Shown here: positions 29,201 to 57,380 of the stretch, piece by piece
Numbering within the stretch: position 1 is the first letter of the stretch
Layout of the letters: every line of letters begins with the position of its first letter
NCBI RefSeq assembly: GCF_024713975.1
Contig: NC_091099.1
Location: 15,605,501 to 15,669,500 of the forward strand
Direction of reading: 5' to 3'
DNA: 64,000 bases
Source: Paralichthys olivaceus
Taxonomy: Eukaryota > Chordata > Actinopteri > Pleuronectiformes > Paralichthyidae
Program-made: the position numbers and the translations under genes
Notes under the pieces: generated by a model
Told to the model about the DNA's origin: nothing
The model's input: the letters and a program-made list of their open reading frames with translations, nothing else
Database searches by the model: none

Positions 29201-32200
29201 ACAACAGCGTGGGAGACTGTCTGTCAGCGATGCTGCAGGAGGACATGCTGATGGGCAGGGACAGGCCGTATGGCTCCAGGCTCAACACTGAGGCACACAA
29301 TAGAGTCAGAACAATTCAAAACAAGGCAGCTCACATTGTGCCAAACATGCAACAGTCTGATCGCTTTCAACTGTTTTTACCTTTTGCCTGAGCTAATTCC
29401 TCCTGCCGTTGATGAGGAGGCTTGTATGGAGCAGCGCCAGCAGCCAACGCCTCCGAGACGAACCCATCCAGAAACGACAGAGAGGAATCCACCTTGGAAA
29501 CAAAATATCAACACAACAGCAAGTTTAAACTTCTCCTTTAATCAGGAGGAACAGGTTCTTTGGTACATTTCTGCAGGATTTTAATCAAAGACGTCATATT
29601 TGAGGGTTTGCAAGTACCCTACATCTTTATCACTGAACACTTTCATGACAGAAAAAAAATCACATTACATTACATTTGTATGCATTAAAAGTGTTATGGT
29701 TACTTTCTTTTCAGCTGACCGATACTGAATACTGTTGTGTGGTAAACCCCTCCCTTCACATTTCAGACATGCTAAGACAGCTGCACTGAGACGGCTGAAT
29801 TTATGATCCCTTTTATCGTGGTTAAATACCTTCATTAATCTAATTGTGTGTGTCATGGAGGGCAAGTGGAAGCAGGCTTATTTTCCAAACCATCACATAC
29901 TGAGAATTTACCAGGGAGGAGGTTGAGGTTCCTCCTCCCTGGTAAATTCTAAGTGTGTGATGGTTGGGAAAATAAGCCTTTTTTATAAGCCTAAATAAAT
30001 AAGCCTAAGCCATTGATCTTAATCTGCTGCGGTTACGAGAGTAAAATCATTTTCGGGTGTTTGTGACATCTTTAATCAAGCGTTGACAACATTACTGGAC
30101 ATTTAAAATCAAATTAAATGTCTTCATATTATATCTAGAACCATTACAATCATAAAATCCAAACACTTAAACATAATTATTGTAATTCTGCAGCCCTTTA
30201 TAAATGCTACCTCCAGAGGCTCCAGGCCATCGTCTCGAGGTAGCACCCTGGCTCGTAGTTCAGAGTCTTGGCTGAGGTGCTGCAGCTCCTGAGCCCTCTG
30301 TCTCAGCACTGTGTCCATTGAGCTGATGTATGTTTCAGAAACCTGCTGAGCGACAGCAACACTTGCTCCGCCCTCGCTGAGTTTGGTCATTGCCATGAGG
30401 ACCCAGGTCTTGGTTTCGCTGCTGGTTTGCTTCATATCTAACAGTTTTCCCAGAAGTCGCAGGACTGTGGCTGGTTCAAGTTCCTCCCTCAAGTGAGAGT
30501 ATTCACCGAGGACCTGAGCAAGACAGAGGGGGCAAAGCCTAAGAATGTGTTTTACAGGTAAAGAAAGAGCTTGTGCCTTACAAGTAAAAGTGTTTCTGTA
30601 GGTTTCAACAATTTAAATGTCAGACTTTTTGAGACAATAATGAATGAAATTCAACACATACGTCAAGTACAACAGATTATCAAGAATATGAAGAGTCTAA
30701 GAATTTCTAATTCATCCCCATTATTGAAGATAAGGTAAAGTAGCCCCGTAGAGAATAATCCTCCAAACGCCATGTTGTCTCACAAACTACAGACAGAAAC
30801 AGTAGGTGTTCATATTCTTTCTCACAGCCAAAGAACATATACCGAAGAATATTCCAACCAGGGTGTTTGTAGAGAAAATATACACATTACAAACTACATG
30901 CCACGTAAAAACGTTTATTAAAAAAGTGTTTCTAAGTGCAACAGAACCTTCACTATAAGATCACTGAGATCTTCTCAACAGGCACTTATCACCTTCTAAG
31001 AGTCATATTGATCTCTAAACCATTAAAATGATGGAACTTTGGTATTAAGCTGTAGTTTCTAAATGAGCTTGTTTTTAATTTCCTGTAGTTATGATAATCT
31101 TGCCCAATGTCAGCTGGGATTATATACAGGCCCCCCATGACCTAAAGAGGATAAGTGATATAGATAATGTATGGGTAGCTATGCTAACTGGCATTAATTT
31201 AAATACTGTATTCCTATCTATTCATTTATTTAAATATTCTTCCTTTTTTCGTCTGCAGGTTAGGTAATTAGTGGAGTGTGCTAAATCAAATGCTGTATTT
31301 CTTTTCCTTTTTCCCTTATTGCGCTCATTTTTATTACATAACACTTATACAAAGTGCTCAACATGCAAACGGCACTCACCCAGCTGATGACTTGGAGGAA
31401 GCGCTGTGGCAGCTTGCCAGGCTCTCCTCGCAGCAGAGAGACATATGAATCCACAGCAAACCGCCTCAGCTTCCTGTCCTCCTCCACACTGTCAAATCCT
31501 GGGCCATTAAAGAGACATTAAGCGTCAAAATCGAATCAATATCAGGATCCATTTACTGAACAGCGATGTCACACCACGGGGACACCACAGATTAAATGGT
31601 GGTTATCTCACCCTCTGACAGCAGTTTGAGGAAACAGTTAGGGATGTCAGGCTGCATCATGTCTCCACCCACTGAGAACACTGTGTTCATGGTCTCGATG
31701 AACCATTCATTGTCCGGTGCATATGTATAATGTTTATAGGAAATATCAACAATAGGAAAAAACAAGGTATTACAAATTTAAAGAAATGACCACTGCACGA
31801 CCATGATAAAGTTACACTAGAATAATAATTAATGATCAGAAACACTGGCAGGATGTGGATTTACAGACATTCATAATAATATATGAAATATAGTTGACAA
31901 TGATTTAAGTATAATTTCCTTATTGGATCACTGAATATTATAGCAGGTACTGTGGTTTGTTAATGGCTGTTATTTCAATATTTAGATCAAAGTATTTCTA
32001 CTATCATGTTTATTTTATATAAGGAGTTTACCGTTTTCCAGGTGCAGTGGATCACCAGAAAGAAAAAAAGTGTATAGTATCTCACTGAGAAGGATATTTT
32101 TCTGCAAGTTCTGCCACCTTCCCCACCAGGTCAATAGTAGTGTAGTCATCTGTACTGACGCGCAGAAACTCCAGCATCTTGTCCACAATGACCATGACGT

Positions 32201-35200
32201 TCTGGGCGTTAGTGATCCGAAAGAGCAACTCCAGTGTCTACAAGATAACCCATAACGCACAAAATCCTTTAGCTCCATAAAGTCTGTAACACCAAAATCC
32301 AAACTACACCAACTGTTCGTCTCACCTCACGCTTGATGATGAGGTCAGGGTGATCGAGACACTCTATGATGGTCATCTGATGCTGCAGGGCCAGTTTAGG
32401 ATCCTGTTGGACCACGTAGGTGAGAGCCTTCAAGCCTAAAATAACAGCAGATAAATAAGAGCTTAAATATAAAATCTTGATTCTCAGTGGAGAAAAACTT
32501 ATTGCATTATATATACTTTGTTTTCTTCTAAACTTACCAAGATATTTGAGATTTATCTTCTGTGATAGAACAAAGTTGCCGATGCACTTTGCAGCTTTTT
32601 CCAAAAGGTCAGATTTGGGATGAATTGTGTATACACATTTTACACACTCAAATAATATTGCTGGAAAAAAGAGAGATTAAGGTAAGTGGCTACTGGGACT
32701 ATCTATATGATTTCAAACACATTAATTAGACGTTGCTCTAAATGTGACTCACCATAGGTAATGTTGTGGTTCATCTCTGCTCTTTGTAAAGACTCATCGA
32801 GGACTTCATACATGATCTCACTGGTGCTGTGAATACAGAGCAGACAGAATTTATTATCAGAGCAAAACCACACAAAAGCATCTGAATACATGGTGGGACA
32901 AATTAGAAAATGGTGGACCGCCACAGTCTACATAATAAATGGAAAACACTAAATTACCTTGGGTCATTTTTTCCAAGTAAAGACAATATTCGGAGAAGCT
33001 GGATTTGAAGCCATGGAGCAGGAACACTGTGATAGTTAAAATCTACAGGAAGCTTTCCGCCCACCACCTGTTTTAATATGGTGACAAAACTTGTTGTCAA
33101 GTCCTTGTAACCTTCTGGATTCTCCTGAAACAACAAAAAAATTTAAAAAGTACATGAGAAGATTGCATGATGTCTGTATATTTGTTAACGTAGTAGAAGT
33201 CCATAAAATCAAACTACCTGGATCATCTGTACGTAAATGTGCAGTGACGCTGTCATCACACCAGGATCCTTGTCGCACAGAGCTTTGCGAAACTTGTTGT
33301 GGATGTGTTGAACTTGATTCGGTGCAATCAGGTAGAATTTGTACAGTGCCAGCACCGCTTTCCGTCGAATGATTTCTCTACAAATGTGTTAAAAACCATA
33401 TAATTCAAGAAAAGTTTTCATTAACCACACAAATAGACAAGTAACTAAATGAACTGGAGAGGCAATAAGCATTTCTTACTTTGGGTGATTAAGTTTCTCC
33501 TCCACCAGAGGAAGGATTGCAGGTATCATATCTTTGGGAAACATCTGACTGACGACAGTTAGAGCCATGCACACTTCAATAAGGTTTGTGCTCTGGAGGT
33601 CCTGCAAACACAAAATACATCAGCATTTCTTATTCCAGCTCGGATCCAAGATGACGAATGCTGTAAAAACTCACACCCACCTTTAATACAGTGTTCACAA
33701 GAAGAAGCAGCAGCTCATGATTTTCATTCAGGAACAAGGACACAGCGAGGTAACCTGCAAAATAACACACAAATACTTTTGACTGTGGCAGTGGAGGAAG
33801 ATTCAGTGGAGTTCTTGTCATAAATGGATAAATACAGTCTAAGCAATGACTTAGCTTTTCAGCTTAATACAAACAAACATACCAACTCTTTTCTCCAGAG
33901 CAGTCCCTTGTTGAGCCAGTTTGATGGCATGAATGTAGCTGAAAGAAGCTTCATAACCCAGACTTTCACAGTAGATCGCTCTCACCATTAGCTCCTTCAT
34001 CTGCCTCTGAATCACAATATGACCCAAGAAAGAAGTAAACAAATAAATAGTTCCAGGCATCATTTGAATGATTTGAATGATCTAGTTTCTTGTGCAAAAA
34101 CCAACAAGGAAATCAGAAGAACCGTACCATGGTGGTGTTTGGGGAGGACACCTGTTCTTTGATAGATGCTAGTTCACGCTGGATGAGTTTCTCCTCCTCC
34201 TGAGCGAGAGAAACACACAGTAAAAGCAGTAAGAACTGATGTGCAAAGAAAACTGAGCATATTAGGTTATAGAAACATTCTTCAGCTTGTTAACATATCA
34301 GGATGTTAATGGAAAGGCCCCTGGCGACTTTTCAGAATATTTTAAGAAGGTGGGAAAGATTAAAAAAAAGTCCAACAAAGTTATAACACGTCCTCATGGA
34401 TTTAAAAAACAAAGGGCAACAGGAAATAAGGTCAGGAAAGTATTGGTCTAGCCTTGACAAGTTCTGCTACGTTATGTTATATAACAAATATATCAGGACT
34501 GTCAAGTTTCTACAAATCCACAATCTGACTCTCAATATTACTGTTATGACTATAATATTTTCAATTGATTTGTTTTTAGCACTGATGGCCATGTCACTGT
34601 CATACTGTAGAGTCTTGATTTGTAAAGATTAACAGATCATTGGCTCTTCCGAAAGAGAACAGATTACGTATGTGGTATCAAGTGTGATATAACCACTGTT
34701 TCCACTGTACCACACTAAGGCAATATTGTCAAATCATTAATTCGCATTAATTTCTTTACCAGTCATCTGGGAACCAACAATGGATGAATTATCACACTGT
34801 GGATCAAGATGACACAGTAGATACAATTCTGCCATCTAGTGACTCATTTTTTAACTTCTTTTTACTGCTTTCTCTCTCACGTCAAAAAGCAGGTGCTGTC
34901 ATATTTACAATGAGTCACGAATAATTAATACTTGCAGTTGTACCTCAAGTCAAGCGGTCCGCCGTATGTGATACAACGATCAGGCCAGCCGCACTTACAA
35001 AATTGATGCACATCTTATGGTAAAGGTACTTGGGGTGGGGGGGTCAACATGAACAAGATTAAGGTGAAATTTCTTTGTCACCTCTTAAATAATTTTTAAA
35101 AATATGTTTTAATTAGAGCAAGTTTTCAGTGCCATAATGAAAATGGAGCTGACTTTCCCTTTTTCCCCCCCACAATTTCTACATTAAAATCACTTGAAAC

Positions 35201-35342
35201 ATGACACACAGAGGGGGGTGGGAGGCACCATGAACGGGAGTGAGGTGAAATTTCTGTCACCTCTCTAAATAATTTCATTATTTCCATTTTTTCGCATCAA
35301 GAACCTTAGTTGTTGGGATTTCACAAATGACAGACCATGGCA

Positions 35343-35399
<57 letters not shown>

Positions 35400-35966
35400 T
35401 ATGTAATAAAATAATATGTGCATGTGTTAAGACGTTTTGTGCACACAAGTACAGGTTAGACACATGTTATAAAAGCTGTAGAAATACTGTATGTATGAAA
35501 ACGTTTGTGAGATATAATTGATACATGTGTAAAAACGTATAGTCAGTGTGCTAATGTGTTGTGTGTGTGTTTAATTCAAGTTGACATGTTATGAGAGTCT
35601 GTTGATAGTTTGACTCGTCATGACGTAAATGTCTGAGCTTTATAAAGTAGAACATCCTCTTGGTATTAACAGAATCAACGATGAGCTCAGATATCTTCTG
35701 GAGATTTACAGAACATAAACAAACCTCTTGGAGTTAGCATGGTCATGTTAGCCAAAGCGTGTGATGAGAAAGTGTCAGAGACTCGTGTTGCTTCCCTGAG
35801 CTGCCTCCGTAAATAACACACTCACATGTTTGGACGTGAGCTCGGTGATTCCTCTGATGAGGTTTCCCAGTTTGGAGGAGGAGGAGAGTTTAGCAGATCC
35901 AGGCTGAGAGTCCAGAGACAGGAGGCTGGGCAGAGCTGTCAGGGTCTTCTCCACAACGTCGCTCAT
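26289..35966 (-). CDS. ap4e1: AP-4 complex subunit epsilon-1 (21 coding exons)
   Basis: Large subunit of the AP-4 adaptor at the trans-Golgi network, which sorts cargo such as ATG9A; human loss causes hereditary spastic paraplegia. Exons 5' to 3': 35826-35966, 34128-34199, 33883-34006, 33681-33754, 33480-33601, 33218-33377, 32958-33124, 32753-32826, 32538-32660, 32326-32435, 32098-32237, 31612-31724, 31380-31498, 30211-30513, 29381-29492, 29149-29287, 28806-29061, 27811-28359, 27537-27727, 26840-27000, 26289-26449. Phases close at 3411 nt, 1136 aa (human 1137). An armadillo-like adaptin trunk covers about the first 600 residues (RQMKELMVRAIYCESLGYEA). A Ser/Pro-rich hinge follows, mostly in the 549-nt exon, then the C-terminal ear. 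One intron appears to be U12-type AT-AC. The start was chosen as the ATG opening MSDVVEKTL. Confidence 0.97.
27063..27520 (+). mobile_element. Dispersed repeat (CTCCACCAGGCCC type) in an ap4e1 intron
   Basis: It runs from ATACCTCCACCAGGCCCAAC, through CTGGATCCGCCCCCTGATCC and TTGTGGAAATCAGTTCTGTAG, to TGCATAATCCTGCTCGTAAACAAACC. This is a well-known abundant fish repeat pattern (recognised from memory, family uncertain). Related copies lie at 45275-45510 (opposite orientation), at 48715-48940, and as a short piece near 47868. Confidence 0.65.
29874..29979. repeat. Near-perfect 49-bp inverted repeat (hairpin)
   Basis: Arms 29874-29922 and 29931-29979 differ at only 3 of 49 positions and flank an 8-nt loop (TTGAGGTT). 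It lies in the ap4e1 intron between exons 30211-30513 and 29381-29492. It would form a long hairpin in RNA or DNA. It could be a tiny palindromic transposon relic. Confidence 0.93.
31101..31177 (+). mobile_element. 3' fragment of a tRNA-headed SINE-like repeat
   Basis: CCCAATGTCAGCTGGGATTA..CCCATGACC..AGAGGATAAGTGATATAGATAATG matches the tail of the element also seen at 43183-43360 and, split, at 52425-52985. Confidence 0.65.
31725..32097 (-). other. ap4e1: Apparent U12-type AT-AC intron of ap4e1
   Basis: On the minus strand the exon ends GCAGAAAA and the intron opens with ATATCCTT, the exact minor-spliceosome AT-AC donor consensus. The intron ends TTATAC before ATATGCACCGGAC. Joining at AT..AC gives AEKYAPDNEWF, the family sequence. 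No AG acceptor lies within about 65 nt of the exon, so a GT-AG model fails. A branch-like TTCCTATAAAC (31732-31742) lies near the 3' end, slightly closer than usual. Confidence 0.85.
35346..35396. repeat. (GT)25 microsatellite
   Basis: Fifty-one uninterrupted bases of alternating G and T in ap4e1 intron 1. Length polymorphism is likely. Confidence 0.98.
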
Positions 35967-37748
35967 CTTGGCAGCAGGTTTGTTTCTCCTACAACACAAC
36001 CATCAAATCACCTCGTTATCCCGGGGACTCTCTCCCACATAGAGACACTCAATGTCGGCTGTTACACCTTTAAACAGACCACGAGAGAGGAGCGCTACGC
36101 TGCCTGTCCGCCATTGTTTTGATTCAGCGGCGCAGCCGAGGCTTGTTCACGACGTCACTTCCGCTTGAATTTGAAAAACTTTATTAAAAAGACTAAGATC
36201 CAACAGTATCTGCAGGTAAATTGTGATAATAAATGGCAAAAGTATAAACTCAGGTAAAACATCATATATAATTATATATAATATACAATTCTAAGAATGA
36301 GTCCCTGGTTTAACTGTACACTAAACTACAATAAAGTAAACAATGACAATACAATAATAAAATAAAATATTTAATATGCAAATATAAAATATTTTATATT
36401 AATAGGAAATTACAGCCATTAAACAACTGCATGAAAAGCAGGGGTAGATAACTCACACACACAGACACACAAACACAGACACACACAGATGTATAGATAT
36501 CGACTGGGGGTTCAGTACAATAGTATGTGAGTTACTGAAGAAAGAAAATAAGTTGCAGAATTGATAATACAATAAAAGTACAAGATAAGGTTGACAAAAA
36601 AATGAAACACATTGTTATGATATTCAAAACTCAGTTTATTATGTTTGTAATATCTTGATAAACAGTCCCTTGTATAACTGTACACTTAACTACAATCAAT
36701 AATTACAGTAAATATGAAATTACAGCCATTAGACAACTGCATGAAAATGAGGAGTGGATTCTAACATATATATATATATATATATATATGTATTAGTATG
36801 CAGATATCTTCTGGGGGACCACAGGTTCAGAGGTTGAAGGTGTTTGCAGTGACTGAATGTGCACATAGAGTAGTACTGAGTGGCTTCCACAGCAGGAAGA
36901 GGTAAACCACATGTATTAAGATCACCAGGATGAATGAAAATAAAAACATCTATCAGGTTTACCTTAAAATGTGCTTTCTTACAATAGATTAATATTGGCA
37001 CGTGAGTTACTGTAAAGAAAGTAGAAGTTGGAGAATGAATGATACATGAATTTGCTTTCTGTCCCCATCTTTGATAAACTACTAATTTGCCTTTATGGTC
37101 ATAATATTTTATGCCAGTGCTCATTGATATGTAATATTATTTTTAATTGCTGCAGATAAACTAATATTGACTCACAACAAGTCAATCTAGTCCATCTTCA
37201 CTACTTTCCTAGATTTTCCAATATTTCCCATTGCACAGAAACTACGTATTCCCTACCTCTCCCTATGACTACGACTGACGGAATGAAGCTCTGAGGTTTA
37301 AACCTCACTGCTTCTCCTGCAGATGTCCCATTTGCTTTCACGGATTGCATTCCAATTTTTTTGTGCAAAAAATCTAATAAATAAACAAGTAATTGTGGGC
37401 ACATACAATACATCACTTTTTTGTGTCACTTCTATCCTAGACTGATGCTAGTCACTACCAATTATAATTTCTATAATATACATTTTAAATCTCGAGTTGT
37501 AACCATAAGTATTTCTGTGCAATTTTCTTTCAATCATACTGTAATACAAGCGTGCCATTTGGTTTAATAAGTCTCTGTAATATGTTTCTCTACCATGGCC
37601 AGGAGACTGAAGTATATACAATGCTATTATTATGCTCTATGTACAACCAAGATGGAGTCTCTATCTCTGTGATTGTACTCTAGCAAACAGAAACATTGGT
37701 GTGTCTTCAGTAAGTCTGTGTACCACTTATTCCTCTGTGTCTTCATCC
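35967..37748. other. Spacer between ap4e1 5' end and gnb5 3' end
   Basis: The ap4e1 5' UTR and probable promoter lie at about 35967-36170, with moderately CpG-rich sequence (GGAGCGCTACGCTGCC, TCAGCGGCGCAGCCGAGG). Beyond that the sequence is A/T-rich. It contains a diverged direct duplication (36300-37050), a (TA)n run at 36766-36789 and gnb5 3' UTR. No coding exon was recognised. Confidence 0.45.
36300..37050 (+). repeat. Diverged tandem direct duplication
   Basis: Two copies start near 36300 and 36660. Shared stretches, in the same order, are AGTCCCT..AACTGTACAC..AACTACAAT, AAATTACAGCCATTA.ACAACTGCATGAAAA, GATATC..CTGGGGG, and GTGAGTTACTG.A.AAGAAA. The second copy carries extra sequence, including the (TA)n run. 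Confidence 0.7.
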
Positions 37749-42195
<4,447 letters not shown>

Positions 42196-43567
42196 TTCAG
42201 GGATTAGAGGGGATCTCATATATTTCCTTTGTGCAGGGCAGCGGTGCAGGCGGCGAAAAGGCTTAAAGCGCAGCTAACAGCTGATGCTGCTGTCATGACG
42301 TCACGGGGAGAAGATGCTCCTCCAGCTTCCAGAGGAGGAGGAGGAGGAGGAGGAGTTGGGTCCTGTATCCCAGTGATGCTGCATCCTCAGCAGCAGCAGC
42401 AGCATCACTGTACCCTGTAACTAAATAATGTATTTTCACTGTGAAAACACAACACACTGTGACATAAGCCCTTACAGTTTGATATAAAACACAAAGTAGT
42501 ATTCCAGTGGATGTAATTATTATTTTAACATATTAAGATTCACCTACATTTGCAGGAAGGCTATCTTGTTTTTGTGTTCGACAACATGCTACAATCGTTT
42601 TATTTAGGCTGAATGTTTTTGATCATGACTTTCTTGCTTTTATATTGACTGTGTGAATTTATTCTGTGAGACACCGTTATCATTATTAAATATGTTACAG
42701 GAAATATATTTAAAATGTTCGTTGTAAGAAAATTATTGAAAATTTTATTGATTACACTTTCTCTCACATTTTAATAGAGCCATAGCTACAATTTAGCACA
42801 ATGAGGTCATGTCATTTTTTCCGGTGGAATTTAGGAGATTGAGCAACCTGGGAAATACATTTACATTACATTACATTTATTGGACTCAAATTTGACTACT
42901 TTCAAGGGGACAGAAAATAATTGGGAAATTTAATTTGCAGCCCCAACCATTATTTCCACTATAGATTAAACTGCCCATTATTTACTTTGATAATCTAAAA
43001 TTTCTTGACAATAGAGAGTCTAAACTGATGTATAAGCATAGTCTATTAACCATTACCATACATTTTCTCTTGATCACCTAATTGATAATTCGACTATTCC
43101 ATGCAGTTCCAATAAATTTGACAAAAATATTTTTCTATAAACTGACAAAAGTATGTGATATTGTATGTTGCACATTGTCCCTGTTTCTGGGTGAGTTTTC
43201 TCCAGGTACTCCAGCTGCACAGTCCAAAGACATGTAGAAGGGTTTAAGATAATTGCAGACTCTATACTCTTATACCCCGCATTTCGGCCTATGTCAGCTG
43301 GGATTGGCTCCAGCTCTCCATGTGACCCTCAAAGAATAAGTGGTATAGATGACAGATGGATGGAATAAACAGAAAAAGTAGTTCAGAGGGGATTGACATG
43401 ACCTCAGTCTTTCTTTCTTAAATCCCACCTATGGCCCGACATTTTAAATATGGGGTGTGAATTGTTTATTAAAAGTGTTTATATATTAATATACACATTA
43501 ACATGCAGCCACAGGCCGGTAGATTATGAATCAGTCATATGGAGGGAAAGGTCAGAGGTCCGCTGGG
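42196..43567. other. gnb5 promoter flank and spacer to myo5c 3' end
   Basis: The gnb5 5' flank (42196-42310) is moderately CpG-rich. It is followed by (GGA)n at about 42332-42355 and a short (AGC)n near 42391-42405. The rest is A/T-rich. A SINE-like 3' fragment (TCCAGGTACTCCAGCTG..CACAGTCCAAAGACATG..ATGTCAGCTGGGATTGGCTCCAG..GATGGATGGA) occupies about 43183-43360. No coding exon was recognised. Confidence 0.5.
43183..43360 (+). mobile_element. SINE-like repeat, 3' part
   Basis: It contains the ordered motifs CAGTCCAAAGACATG, ATGTCAGCTGGGATTGGCTC and GACAGATGGATGGA of a very common fish repeat. The tRNA-like head seen at 52925-52985 is absent here. Confidence 0.72.
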
Positions 43568-55124
<11,557 letters not shown>

Positions 55125-57380
55125 GTCTGTGCATTATTATGATGAGTATTGCTGTTAAGGCCTCTTGTCTTTACATTTGTTAATCACCTGTTGTATCACT
55201 TCGTCTGGTTAGCAACGCTCCCCCTGTGACACCACAATCAAGTTACACACACTTACATCATCCGGGCGTCCTTTTCAAAGTAATACGCATCGAATTCATT
55301 CAAAATACTTCTTTGAAAAACACTTATATTTAAAAACTTCTTTAAAACCTTACATTGAATGTTATTCAATTTACAAGTTTGCCCATAAGCTTTATATATT
55401 TCTCCTTTGTAAATCCACATATTTATGTGTTCCTGATAAAAAATGTATTGATGTATCCTGTTAATATACAGTCTATGATATATACAGATACAGGTCATCA
55501 TATTTTGTTACCAATATTAACACTGTCAATGAGTGTCTAATAGAAACTGAGGGGCAGAGATGATGACAGAGGAACAATTGCATAAACTTATTTTCTCTAG
55601 TCATTCCTCCTTGTTTACTTTGACACACCCACACCTCCTGGTATCTAAAATCCATCATTAGACAATGACAAAGGGGAATATTCACTCAAGTTATAAAAGT
55701 ACATAAGATATTACAGTGATGGATTTCTCCGGAACATACCTGAAGCTTTTATTCTGAAGGCTCCCTCCCTCATTGGTCCTGTCTCTTCCTGGTTGTCGTT
55801 CACCTGCTGCAGACTCCTGACTGGTTGGCTCCGCCCTCCTGTCTTGTGACAGGGTGGGTGTGCTCGTTTGATCAAGGATTTAAACAACAAAAGAAACCGG
55901 ATGCAGATCTCAGCCAGAGACCACAGTGTGAGCACAGAGTGAGCACACATCAGCTCCTGCTTCACCAACAAGAAGTTCAGAAAAAGATCATGTTAAGAAA
56001 TAAGAAAGACCTTGTACTAACTTGATCCACGGTATCTGTGGAGTGAAAAGTTGGAAACACATGAAGACGGACTGTAAAGATGATCCAAGAGGCCCAGACC
56101 CAGTTCTCAGGCTTAATCATGAATGCTTTTGCTATATTTTTGTATCTTAAGCATTTTAAAACAAAGGACAATGATGGACATGAAACAATAAAAAATGTAT
56201 TTTAAAAGCACAGCGTTTTGAGTATTTAAGATCCATATTTCATAGTCAGTTACATCAGTCAGGTACATTTCTCCATTTAAATGAATCCAAAAGAGTCAAA
56301 CTTCACTCATGAAGGACTCTCTTGCATCAAATCTGAAGCTCTGCTCCCAAATACATGAGGATTAAAGTGCAGATTACTACTCATTTTATTTAGATACAAA
56401 AAAAATTATAAACCAAGGCACTCTTACTGTGGTGAGCAGGAGCCATTTTTTATCTTCAAAATGCATCAGACACAATAATAAAGTTGTTTTTTCCCACAGC
56501 ACTAGCACCTCGGTTTATTTTATTTTTTGTATCCGACTCCATCACCCCTGTGCCAAAGAGCACCATATATATTTTTACACATATATTTCCAAACAGACAC
56601 TCCTGTCTTTGCTTTACCAGCCTTACTACTTGCTTTATATTTGTCTCATGTAGTTCCCGCATCAGAAAACACAACAGTGATGCGTATGGGTCGACATAGA
56701 GAAATAATTAAATTGATTCAAATCTTCTACATTTACTTGCGAACTCCCGAGTGGTTCACAGGCACCACTTTAGAATAAAAACACTGAGCTTGTGATCTAT
56801 AAGATCTATAACACCTCATGACGGAGTGAAACCCTTTGTGCAGCAGTTTTAAACACATCAAACCATCTTACTGAGACACCATCCCTTAATACGACCAACA
56901 GCATTTAGACTGGTTAACTACAGATACATGAGTTACTACCTGCTCCTTCAACTAGTTCCAGCTATAGGACAGTTCTCCTGAAGCTATATAGTTAGAGTTT
57001 AGTTTCATAAAATTGCTCATAGTTATAATTTTTTTGACAGTTTTTCCAGTGGGACACTCACAATTTCATACCATCAGGAATAAGTATTCCCACAAATACA
57101 TGAATGAAACCACATATTCTACACCTGTATTGGCAAAATATCAGGTGTCACAGGAAATTACATATTAAAAGAATGTTTTGCATATTCACTGTTCATCCAG
57201 TTTTTACTCTTTGGTGTACAGCTAATGCACTGAGGCAGGTAAACAACATATCATTTCTCTACTGCAGAAGGTATCAGTCATACTGAAAACTTTACAGAAA
57301 GCTAAAAACCTTTGGTGAAAAGCAGTCTTTTTTACTTTGGTAAACGAAACACAGAGAACATGGTGTGAGAGGCAGCAGTT
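55125..57380. other. Spacer between myo5c 5' end and myo5a 3' end
   Basis: The left side must hold the myo5c promoter and 5' UTR; the right side holds myo5a 3' UTR. The sequence is A/T-rich without a clear CpG island. An 86-codon minus-strand frame at 55711-55971 shows no known domain. Nothing else was recognised. Confidence 0.4.

Noticed and set aside
55711-55971. Minus-strand 86-codon frame between myo5c and myo5a
   Set aside because: No homology recognised and low-complexity A/T-rich surroundings; chance open frame or UTR at best.
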